DNA of 64,000 nucleotides from Marvania coccoides (Eukaryota > Chlorophyta > Trebouxiophyceae > Chlorellales > Chlorellaceae), in contig OY978097.1 of assembly GCA_963854735.1 (NCBI GenBank), forward strand, positions 1,736,001 through 1,800,000, written 5' to 3'. The position numbers and the translations under genes were made by a program. Below the pieces are notes generated by a model. It made no database searches, was not told the origin of the DNA, and was given only the letters and a program-made list of their open reading frames with translations. The first letter of the stretch is position 1, and the number at the start of each line of letters is the position of its first letter. Positions 53,535-62,955 of this stretch are shown piece after piece.

Positions 53535-54016
53535 TTGAGTCTTCACTTTCATTGTGGGCGCTATTTATTCACTATATATATATATATGTGTGTATGTATA
53601 TTTATTTAAAGAAAGAGATACAATTTAAGCAGCGATCTTCGTGTTGAAGCAGTTGGCAAGCCACACATGATAATGCAACTCCCAGCTATGCTCTGTTTTG
53701 AAATGAATAACTACTCTTACAAAACCTGAGAGGCTCCCATTGAAAATCTTGTGTTTTTATATTGTTCAAAAAAGGGGCAAAAACCAAATGACGGCAAAAA
53801 AATAATAAAAAAATGGTCAACTTTGAAATACCTAGTGTACGTTCAGTATTGGAAAAAATATATGCACAGGACGGTCGCTATACCGTATATCGTACAAAAT
53901 GAAAAGAAACATTCACTGCTAAAAACGGCATGGGCTTCAATATGTTATTGGAAGAAAAGAATAAATTCAAGGGACAGCACCCAACTGGAGGCTTTCTTCT
54001 AACGTCCACGTGTTAG
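53535..54016. other. Convergent spacer with TA/TG microsatellite
   Basis: 482 AT-rich bases. A (TA)n(TG)n tract lies at 53573-53600. The open frame at 53751-54002 is Lys/Tyr-rich and reflects base composition rather than a gene. Confidence 0.6.
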
Positions 54017-56287
54017 TTAGTTGCTCAGGCTCACTTGCGGGGCGGCGCTTTCATTGGCCCTGGCAGCCTCCTGCGCCTCCTCCCTGCGCTTGGCAATGCG
54101 GTCGGAGCGGGTGGCCGCCCGCGCCCTCAGCCAGCGCAGCAGCTGCTCAGCCGATACCACGATGCGCCCGGTGTTACCGCTGCTGCGTCCAACGTCAAAC
54201 TCGCGATCTAGATGCATCTTGAGCTCCTCCTTGCACAGCCGGCGCACGGTGCTGGGGATGACCGCCTGCCCGTCCTCCGAACGGTTGCCCTTGCCAGTGA
54301 TTATGCACAGCGCGGCCGGCGGCACGCCAGACTCGTGGTACTGCGTTAGCAACATGCTCAGCACGCATAGCACGGCAGCACGCGCCTCCAGCGTGGACAT
54401 CCCGTGCAGGTCCACCAGCTCCAGGCTCTTTACGTTGCACAGCGCCGCCACCTGCGCCTGCAGCTCGGGGTCGCCCTCCGCCAGCGCCGCCTCCGCCGCC
54501 GCGGCGATGAGCTCCTGAAACTCGGCGTTGTTGGGCGAGAACCGCGCCTTACGCATGCCCACGTACGCACGCAGCGCCGCCCCCAGCGCCCCGGCCTCCC
54601 GCAGCTCATGGATGAGCGTCCTGAACGTCACACGGTTGGGCCGCAGCCGCGCTGGGCCCCACACCATGCGCCCAAACGCCTGCTGGCACTCCTCCACCAT
54701 CCCCGACCGCGCCAGCGCCTTCAGCAGCGACGTCATCACCACCACGTTGGGTTTAATTCCTTCACCGTCCATTGCCGCCAGTAGGCGGGTCGCCAGCTCC
54801 CCCCGGCTGGCCTCCGCGGCCAGCTCCATCAACGAGCCGTAGGTGAACAGGTCGGGGTGCAGCCCGGCCACGCGCATCTCGTCGTAGAGCTCCAACGCTG
54901 CCGCCAGCTGCGCCTGCCGCAGCCGCTTCCCGGAGGGGCCCCTGGTGGCGTTGATGGCCAGCGTGTAGGTGCGCACCTTGGGCCGCACCCCCGCCTCCTT
55001 CATCTCCGTCAGCAGCGCCAGCGTGCGCTCGCCGTGGCCGCATGAATTGCACGCCGTCATCATCGCGTTCCACAAATTCACAGGGACACCCTCTGCGCCC
55101 CCCAGCGCCGCCTTGGCCTCCCGCCACAGCATCAGCGCGGTCTCAGGCTCCTCCGCGACGCCGCACGCCACCAGCAGCGACCCCCACACGTCTGGCGTGA
55201 GCTCAAACCCCGATGCCGCCATCGCTTGCCGAGTAGCCAGCACCCCCTCCAAATCGTCGCCGTACGACCTCGCTTTGATGAGCGAGGACCATGTGACCGC
55301 GTCGGGCGTCACTTTGGCCCTCTCCATCCAACGCATCACCAGCGTGGCCCGCGCGGCGTCTTTGGCCCGCATGCACGCCTTCAGCAGCGTGTTGAAGGTG
55401 GTGGCGTCCGCCACGGCGCCAGCATCCAGCAGCTGGCGGGCGCGGTCGAAAGCCAGCGCGATGTCGGTGTGCAGCGCGTTGAGGTAAATGTTAGTGTGGC
55501 GGGTGTCTTCAGCCGTCCAAGCGTCGGCGAATTGCGCAGCCTTGAAGGCGCGGCGCACCTGCGGCAGGCGCTCCATCTTGCCGTAGGCTTGTATCAGCGC
55601 AAACCACAGCCCCGCGGACTGCGGCCCGCGCAGCAGGTTGCGCCCGGCGGCCATTCGTTCCACCGAAGAAACGCCCTTGGCCGAGTTTTTGGCGGCGAAC
55701 GCGGCGGCGGCGGCGGCCAGGGTGGCGCGCGAGAGGTGCGACCGTAGCTCGTGGAACACCTCTTCCACTGCGTCCGTGCTGGATTCCGCGATGAGCTGGT
55801 TGGCAAACTGAGAGGCCAGGTCGTCGTCGGCGAAAAGCTGCTGGGCCAGGGGGGGGCGGCCCTGCAGCAGGCTGGCCAGCGCGGTGGCACCACCTTCCTG
55901 CTGCAGCAGCAACTGCTTGCAGAGGTGGGTCGACGCGGGGCGGCGCGGGGCTGAAGAAAATGAGGCAACCACGTCGTCTTCCACAACCACAAAACGCTCT
56001 TCCTCTGCGAGCGGCAGCGGGGGAAATTAGATTGTGCAAGCACTGAAAAATTGTGCGGTTGCGAGAAAAATGCACGGGAAAAAGGGCCGATACATATAAT
56101 ATTAAGAAGAAGGGATTGAGTTATCCGCAAAGTTTTGCTCACCAAATACTACTCCGCTCGCATAACAAGGCTGCTGCAGGCGCTTTCTGGCTTGTGTCGA
56201 GAGCACACGCCTTGTGGGCGGAGCGGTGGCTGGAAAAGACAAGTGCAACAAATTGCTGCACCAACCGGGGCGAGTATGCTGCGCCAT
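54017..56287 (-). CDS. PPR-SMR protein, organelle-targeted
   Basis: RNA-binding helical-repeat protein of a plastid or mitochondrion, with a C-terminal Small MutS Related domain that can cut or bind nucleic acid in relatives. Exons 56287-56143 and 56004-54017 join in phase to 710 residues. Exon 1 is a targeting peptide (MAQHTRPGWCSNLLHLSFPA). From about residue 190 come 35-residue PPR units: TFNTLLKACMRAKDAARATL, VTWSSLIKARSYGDDLEGVL, NLWNAMMTACNSCGHGERTL, FTYGSLMELAAEASRGELAT and VVMTSLLKALARSGMVEECQ. The SMR domain has LVDLHGMSTLEARAAVL and LCIITGKGNRSEDG, the D-L-H-G and T-G-x-G motifs. The tail is basic and helical. The RNA target is unknown. Confidence 0.93.
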
Positions 56288-56801
56288 CGCGCCAGGGATA
56301 AAAAATTAGAGAATGTATCGGGTTCGTTGTGTATCAAAATATTTTATAAAGCGAATTTTGGAGGAATTTTTGTCGGCTCAAAATTGTCTGGGCGCCTGCG
56401 CCTTTTATACTAATACCATTGCCGCTGTATAGGGGTTTGGAATCGGTCCCCGCACAAAATTTTCAAAGAGCTCGAACGAAGCGCTAAAACCTCCTCTTTC
56501 CACATCTTCTCAGAGTTCGCCTTCCAAAAATTCCAATCCATCTCACTCAGACACCAGAAACGCGTTAAATTGACTGCGACGCCGACAAGCAGGGTTATTT
56601 TGTTTGTGTATAGCTGCCAGGTACGAGGGTTGCGCCCTACTGAAACCCGCAGCCAGCTCAGAACACCAACCATCTGCGAACAATATTTCTTTGCAGGCCC
56701 TCAAGCTTGGTGTGTTCAAGTGTCCAACAGTTTCCCTCTTTCATGCATACACCATTGGCTGGCTTGCTCCTTCCTCGACATTTTTTTTGAGAAATTTTGC
56801 A
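56288..56801. other. Spacer between PPR-SMR and CxxC gene
   Basis: 514 bases. A frame from about 56604 is open into the next gene, and an acceptor-like site at about 56696 could start a leading exon (ALKLGVFKCPTVSLF...). No separate gene is supported. Confidence 0.4.
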
Positions 56802-57366
56802 ATGACGCTGCCGAGTGTGCCAGCAGACGGCCCTGGGCTGGACCGCATCCTGCAGTTCAACGCCCCGCCCCCGCCCTACCTCATGTCTTCCGCAGAATGG
56901 CGCGCTGACGACCCCTATCTGCAACTTCACGCCCAAGCAATGGGTGAAGAGCTGTTCCGAATCGCAATGTTTAATAAAACCCACCCCACAGAGCGGTAAG
57001 AGAGCAGGATACGATGCCCAAATATACTACCACGTCTCACATTAATTCATGTCTATTCAAATAAGAAACAGCGGAATAAAAAAAAATGCCTTCGTCCTTC
57101 CTTTTTGCAGGTATTGTGCAGCGTGCCACACCCGCTATAAGCGCATCACCCACTTTCCAGCTACGCCAGCGGAGGCAGAGCAGGATCTGACCGGCATTTG
57201 CAGCACCACATGCTGGCTGGCTATGCGTCGGGGCGAAAAAATACATCTTCAGCTCGCAGCAGATGCCCCCCCCCCAAGAAAACAAACAAACAGACAAACA
57301 AATGAACCCCAGTGGGGTGTCTATAGAAACTCTGGAGCGGTGAATTCAACAGCAGAAAGGTCTTGA
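56802..57366 (+). CDS. CxxC/CxxxC protein, copy 1 (unknown family)
   Basis: I do not recognise the family. Exons 56802-56995 and 57111-57366 join in phase to 149 residues starting MTLPSVPADGPGLDRILQFN. The core shared with the next gene is NAPPP, then LFRIAMFNKTHPTERYCAAC, a second pair ICSTTC, and Y-K in between. Two Cys pairs about 35 residues apart suggest a small zinc or disulfide-stabilised fold. The C terminus after CWLAMRRGEKI is low complexity and unlike copy 2, so the 3' end may be altered. The true start may be further upstream, as the frame is open to 56604. Confidence 0.5.
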
Positions 57367-57639
57367 GCTGCATCATGCAGTGCATGCTGCCTGCCTGCAA
57401 AGCGCCGGCGCCTCAACTTGAGGCTCAAGACCAAAAATAATGTTTGCCACGCAAGCACAGGTGTTTTTTAAATAAATAATATTAGATTTGCATCACGCCA
57501 GAACAGAAGCTGCACGGGCGGCCTTGTGTTTCGCAGAATTTGCGATCTTAGATTTTCGGACCCCTCCTCTGAAACAAAACCCTGACATTTCTCGAGACGA
57601 AAAAACGCCATAAGCTTCTGCACTAGGTTAAAACAGCAA

Positions 57640-58140
57640 ACCTTTGCTTCCACCAGCCAACGCGCGCTCTGTCGTCTTCCAACCATGGCCCCGCCGCACC
57701 CTCCGTCTCTGGAGGCCCCTCGATCCCAGATGACGGCCGCGTCTTGGAGCGCAACGCGCCGCCGCCCAACCACCGCATGTCCTCCCCTGCATGGCCGGCC
57801 TATGACATGAAACTCGAGTTTTTTTAAAGAACCCCTGGGCGGAGAGGACGCCCTTCGCATCTTCCTCTTCAACAAGGTCCACCCCACGGAGCGCCACTGC
57901 ACCGCTTGCAGGACCCGGTACAAGCTGGTGCAGGGCCGCCCCGCCCAAACGCGCGCGGAGAAGGAGCAGGAGCTGAGTGGCATCTGCAGCAGTGCATGCT
58001 TCTACCTCCTGAACGGCCCAAACGGGTTCGACATCGACGAGTGGATGGGGCAAGAAGCCAACAGCATGGGGGTGGTTGTGAATGACGACAACCAGATCAC
58101 AGAGTTCATTGCCGACAAGAAGCAAGACGAGGAAGAGTGA
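57640..58140 (+). pseudogene. CxxC/CxxxC protein, copy 2, frameshifted and intronless
   Basis: Tandem relative of copy 1. One frame gives IPDDGRVLERNAPPPNHRMS and PAWPAYDMKLEFF, ending at a TAA after a T7 run (57820-57826). The next frame resumes with EPLGGEDALRIFLFNKVHPT and then ERHCTACRTRYKL, ICSSACFYLLNGPNGFDIDE and an acidic end (FIADKKQDEEE). One T fewer would make the frame continuous, so this is either a one-base insertion in the gene or a sequencing error. The intron that copy 1 has after H-P-T-E-R is absent here. If the T7 is an error, this is the better preserved member of the pair. Confidence 0.6.
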
Positions 58141-58283
58141 AACACGCCAGAATAAATACATGTGGGGACGCATGAAGCCTTGATTTTGACTATCATTGTA
58201 TCCATGGAATTGCCTTTAAAACTATGTGTTGTAAATTACGAAACTCGGCTATCGTTGTCCCTAGCTATCATCGTCGTCATCGT

Positions 58284-58573
58284 CCTATTTCCGGAGGAGG
58301 TATGACCAGCGAATTGCAGTCGCTGCCAACTCGCTGTGCCCGAACATCAAGATCCTGGCTGCAGAGCCCTGCGGCAGGAACGCCGCCGCAGACGCGGAGG
58401 CATTGAAAGAGAGCGGGAAGCTCGCTGCTATGCCGAAACCGACGACAATCTGCGACGGGGGCGATTTAGTGGACGACGGGATTGTGGTGGATGAGGAAGA
58501 GGTCGTGGCGGCCATGCGGCTGTGTTACAAGCGGTTGAAGGTGGAGCCCAGCGGCGCCACGTGCGGGGCTGGC
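58284..58573 (+). pseudogene. Relic of a serine racemase-type PLP enzyme
   Basis: Encodes pieces of the C-terminal half of serine racemase/threonine dehydratase-like enzymes. PISGGGMTS (the glycine loop that holds PLP phosphate) is followed, after a one-base frame change near 58310, by IAVAANSLCPNIKILAAEP, then LAAMPKPTTICDG, DLVDDGIVVDEEEVVAAMRL and RLKVEPSGAT. Family members have about 15 more residues between the I-x-D-G and D-L-V-D-D parts, so a deletion is likely. The N-terminal half, with the PLP lysine, is missing. It is a dead fragment. Confidence 0.75.
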
Positions 58574-58819
58574 GGCAGCGCTGAAGCTGAAAGGCAGCGC
58601 TGGCCGGGATGATTTGCAGCGGGTGGGCGGTATTTTGTGCGGAGGAAATGTGAACTTGGAGTGACACACCCCTGGCTCCTGGAAATCGTGGGTTCTTCCC
58701 GGTGAATCTGGATCTTGATGATTCCTCTGATAAAAGTTTGGTGAAGGAAAGATGAAAGAATGCAGCGAGCGAAAAAAAAAAACGTAAACAGTTTTGGCGT
58801 TCTCTGCCGCTGAGCTGCC

Positions 58820-60755
58820 TCAGCGCAGGAAAGGGTCGTTTTCCGCGGGGTCCGATTCGAATATCTGCAGCACTTTGGCTTCAGTAGAGTACATGCGCCG
58901 CGTGCGCACCGTGAGCCATGTTGAAGCGCACGCAGCGGCTCCCGCCATCCCCGCCATAATCAAGAACGCCAGCCGGTAACAGTCGGGCCCAATGCACACC
59001 CCGCCTTGCGAGTGCTTCTCGTACAGCGCCCCAAACAGCCCAGCCCCGAAGGCGTAGGCCATCCCCGCGGGGAATAGCTGCAGCAGCGTGTAGATTGTGG
59101 CAAAGGAGTCCAGGCCGAAGAGCTCAGACGTGAGGCTGGGCAGCAGGGACCAGTGGGCGCCAAACGCCAGGCCGGCGAGCGCCACTAGGGCGTACATCAC
59201 TGGCACGCTTGCAAATGCCAGCCCCGTCAAAGAACCGCCTGCATTTCACGGAGAAATTTAGTCACGAATAGACAAAAGTGATTCCATCTCTAAAAACAAA
59301 GACTTGCCGACTAGGGTCCCTGCTGCTGCGAGGAACGCTGGACGAGGAATGCCATAGAGGTGCAGCGCCTTTTCAGGCACGATGCCAAAGAGAAGCCGCC
59401 CTGCATTTGGGAATAAGAGGCATGGCATTGAAAAACGCTTTACTAATACGTGGATTTTTTTTATTTTTATTTTGTGATATATTACAATCACGACTCGCCC
59501 AAACAGCTCGTGGCCCCGAAGAGCGAGACCACCACGATCCGTGCTTCCGGCGGGGCGCTGATTGCTGCTGTGAACTGCGCCGAGTTATTGAGTAGCGCCA
59601 GGCAGCTGCCCATGCCAATGCCGCACGTCACAGCCATCAGCCAAAAATTGAGCAGCTTGAAGCACTGCGACAGGGTATACTGCGGCATGGGCACCACCTC
59701 ATCCAAAGGCGGTTCAGGCGACGCAAGCCTCTCAGGGCTGGCCTCCAGAAGCGCAGCGTACGCCGACCCGCCCTCTCCCTCTCCTTCTTCGTTTTCGAGC
59801 TCGAGGTTGAGGTCAGAGGGCGGCAAGCGGCCCCGCCGTAGCGCCCCCGCACGCTGCGCAAACAGCCCCCCGCTGCCTGCCGGCACCACGAGCACCGGGA
59901 GCAGCAGCAGCAGCGCCCCCACCGACATGATGCCTTGCACGACGATGGATAATTCTCCCAGTGCTCTCGCCAGGGCTGTGATGGTGAGGTACAGCGCCAG
60001 CGCGCCCAGCATCTCCACTGCCAGGAAGAACCGGCCCTCGGGGGAGAAAACTTTCCATCCGCCCTCCAGCTCCGATTGCTGCACCCAGGGGACGTAGTTC
60101 ATGAGGGGGAGGCCGAGGAGGCCTACCACCGGCGGCACGATGGCCAGAAACAGCAGAAACCGGTCGGCGTGGGGCTCAAAGATGCTGCTGTAGGCGGAGG
60201 AGTAGAGCGCGGAGGACAGCCCCACTCCCGCCTTGATTGTGCCCACCACGGTGCCTCGGTGCGCGGGGAAGTTTCGCAAGTTGGTTGCTAGCGTGCAGGT
60301 GTCGTACCAGGTGCCGCCGCTGCCAGCCAGAAACGCGAGGAACGCCAGCTGCAGGGTGGTGGCGACAAAGCGCCGCGTGATGGCCAGCCACAGCCCGGAG
60401 AAGCCGATGAACGAGGCGGTGGCGCCCAGGGCGAGGGAGAGGCGAGGCCCCACGTGGTGGCGGTGCTCCAGCAGGTCGTAGAAGAAGCCGCTGATGAAGG
60501 AGGAGTAGCCTCCGATGTTGTGGCACGCCGCCAAGGCCTCCAGCTGCGACTGCGACAGTGCATAGGCGTCTTTCAGTGCCGGGGCCCAGATGGGAAAGAG
60601 GTACGCAAGGCCGCCTTTAAAAATGAAAAGGGGGATGGGTAAATAGCCAAACTTTAAAACTCAACTCAACCCACCCACCCACCTGACAATGCCACAGGCA
60701 GAGATGCTGCAAACGTCACATATTTATTGATCTTGGGCAGGTAGTAGCGCGGCAT
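58820..60755 (-). CDS. Nodulin-like major facilitator (NFD4-like) membrane transporter
   Basis: Twelve-helix MFS protein of the plant Nodulin-like family; the substrate is not known from sequence. Exons 60755-60683, 60614-59499, 59400-59308 and 59238-58820 close in phase to 566 residues. Motifs: NKYVTFAASLPVALSGGLAY, YALSQSQLEALAACHNIGGY, GFFYDLLEHRHHVGPRLSLA, NFPAHRGTVVGTIKAGVGLS (family signature F-P-x-x-R-G-x-V-x-G) and FLAIVPPVVGLLGLPLMNYV. A hydrophilic loop of about 80 residues separates the halves. The C half has LLNFWLMAVTCGIGMGSCLA, GRLLFGIVPEK and SLLPSLTSELFGLDSFATIY. Two of the three introns have GC donors (GCGAGT and GCAAGT). Confidence 0.88.
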
Positions 60756-61264
60756 TTTGTTTCAAACAAAAAGGGCCGGCGGTGGTTGAGCAGGGGCTGA
60801 GGAAAAAAGCGCTGTTTGTGGGCAGTTTGGTGGTAAGACGGGTGCGGCCGTATTCCTATTGATGCGAAACGCGAATGGGTGCTCCTAATATCGTATAATT
60901 ACCTAAATAATTAGTGATCAAGGTATTAAAAATCCTCTTGTTCTGGTTTTGTTGAAATTCTTGTCTGTAGAACTGCAACTGGCCATCACAGACACGCTCA
61001 AACTAGCAAACACAAAACAAAACATCTGGGTTCCCCAACGAAACTCTAAAATCTTTCTTCCATTTGCCCCATTCGAGAGAGCCACAAATTTGTAATTTTA
61101 CTTCTTCTTTGAAATCGGCAATGCGTTATCCAGTTTAATAAATCACTACAAATCATCGTGCGAAGCGCAATCTCCCTTACTTCAACAACTTTTTTTGTGG
61201 ATACAAGAAGCAATCTTTGTTTGTCGCTACCCTCTTCACACATTTGCCGCAAAACTCAACGAAA
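60756..61264. promoter_or_regulatory. Divergent promoter region of transporter and one-helix protein
   Basis: 509 AT-rich bases between two divergent start codons. No gene is seen and no motif stands out. Confidence 0.45.
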
Positions 61265-61937
61265 ATGCAGACCACAATGAAGTCTTCTGGAAGTAAGCGC
61301 AGCATCGCAAAATACCCAGCGAAAAGCCAACATTTTTTTAGTGTTCAAAGAATCTCTGCACCAGCGCCAAAAAAAAGCGACCAACGCAGCTCATTTCAAA
61401 TTCCCTCCCGCAGACTTCACCCTGCAAATGACAAGAACCGCTAGGCCGGCGCTGCGGGCTGCCCCCGTGGTGCGCGCGTCCAGCGATCCCATGCTGCAGA
61501 AGCCAGCGGCTCCAGCTCCCCCCTCCCAGCCCGCTGCAGCCCCAGCCGCCGCCGCCACGATGCCCGGCACCTCCGGCGTCACCATTGAATACCAGAGGCA
61601 GCAGGCAAAGGCACTCCAGCAGTACTTTAGGGACCTCAAGCTTGAGGAGGCGGTGGCAGACGCACAGTGAGTTTAATAGCCCCGAAAACACAAAAGCACC
61701 ATTTTAAGGTGCCCGTGACCAGCTCATCTAGTAGATTATTTGCAATTCTTTCTCACAACTGCTTGTTTTCGTGCTTGCAGGGTGTTTGGCTGGACCAAAA
61801 ACAATGAAATCAACAACGGGCGGTGGGTGATGATGGGCTTCGCCATTGGACTGCTCACCGAGTACTCCACCGGCGTGAGCTTCATTGGGCAGCTCAAGCT
61901 GATGGTGTCCTACATGGGCATCCTGGACCTGGATTAA
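61265..61937 (+). CDS. One-helix/high-light-inducible-like protein (OHP/HLIP family)
   Basis: Small thylakoid protein of the LHC superfamily; relatives bind chlorophyll and carotenoid and aid photosystem assembly or photoprotection. Exons 61265-61292, 61414-61666 and 61781-61937 give 145 residues. The first 75 are a transit peptide plus Pro/Ala-rich stretch (RAAPVVRASSDPMLQKPAAP). An amphipathic segment (YQRQQAKALQQYFRDLKLEE) precedes the single helix with FGWTKNNEINNGRWVMMGFA then IGLLTEYSTG. E-I-N-N-G-R-W-V-M-M-G-F is the chlorophyll-binding ExxNGRxxMxGF motif. The short tail MVSYMGILDLD is hydrophobic. Which subgroup (OHP1, OHP2 or SEP) is not settled. Confidence 0.88.
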
Positions 61938-62126
61938 TTGTATCGATGATTTTTTTCTCTACACCCTTCCTAATGAGCCTAGCGAAATACAACTTTTTGA
62001 GCTCCCATTTTTGATTGATTTATTATTTTTTTCTTCTTCCTGAGAGCTTGCTTTGACATAAAAATGAATAAGAGAGCAAAGAAAAAAGAGTATGTGTAAT
62101 TTATTCTAACCGGGCCACGTCATTAG

Positions 62127-62695
62127 CTACCTCTCCTCCTTTGCGCACGCCTCGCACTCGTCATCGCTATCCTCATCACTCCAGTCGCCAAACGCTCGCT
62201 GTCGATGGAATATGCAGCACTCTGCAGGCAATTAAATCAATTATTTGTGTATCTGTTAGTAACGGTCCTTGAATCAAGATAAAAACCGAACTTCACAGAA
62301 ACTGACTCACTCTTTGATTTCTTCTTCTCCATGCCCTCATTGTCCACCACATCTTCTGCCCATTGCACGCCCTGTAGAGTTGACAGAGCAAGTTTTTTTT
62401 TTTTTTTTTTTTTTATAACTTATAACAATAATTATGCCAGTGGCGAAATGGCAGAGGGGTCGGTCAAAACTAACTATCCACACGCAAAACCCACCTTCTT
62501 TTTCTTCTTCTTCTTTGGGGCTAGTCTGAGCACCAGGTGCTGCGCGACACCAGGTGCTGCGGAGTTTGGCTGCTGCTGGTCGGTGGTTGACGTCGTTATT
62601 GTCTGCGTCTGTGACGATGTGGAAGCCTCTGCCTGCGCCGTCGTGGGGCCCAGCGCCAGAATGTTGGCCATTGCAGGCCCTAGTTCTGCCTCCAT
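62127..62695 (-). CDS. PP1 inhibitor PPP1R11/YPI1 homologue
   Basis: Small, mostly disordered inhibitor of protein phosphatase 1 (Inhibitor-3 family). Exons 62695-62495, 62371-62311 and 62221-62127 join in phase to 118 residues. After a Thr/Gln-rich N terminus and LAPKKKKKK comes GVQWAEDVVDNEGMEKKKSK, then KCCIFHRQRAFGDWSDEDSD and a short Cys tail (DECEACAKEER). V-x-W-x-x-D-x-V-D-N-E, K-C-C and R-A-F-G are the family signatures; the first overlaps the PP1-docking motif. The length matches the family (about 110-130). The first intron carries a long T run on the plus strand (A run in the transcript) near its 3' end. Confidence 0.92.
62393..62414 (+). repeat. Poly-T run, 22 bases
   Basis: T22 on the plus strand inside intron 1 of the PPP1R11 homologue. 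In the transcript it is A22, about 20 bases before the 3' splice site. Confidence 0.9.
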
Positions 62696-62955
62696 TGCTG
62701 CCAAGTACAAGGTATAGTGTTTTAGAGAATCTTCGTTCGAAAATTTGCCAGAAATTTTACCAAGAGAGGTGTGGCTCCTTGAAATACGCTTTGCATCTGT
62801 CAAAACAATTAATTTAATTTTTATTGAATGCGAATGCGCAGAGAAAACTCCCAAGTCCAATGGACGGGCGCGCTCTTCTGAAATGAAAGTCTCGACGCGA
62901 AAGAGAAGCAATGTAAATTCAGAACCAAAATAATGAAGCTGACAGGTTGATCAGC

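Noticed and set aside
53751..54002. 83-codon Lys/Tyr-rich frame
   Set aside because: Explained by AT-rich composition; no motif and no splice context.
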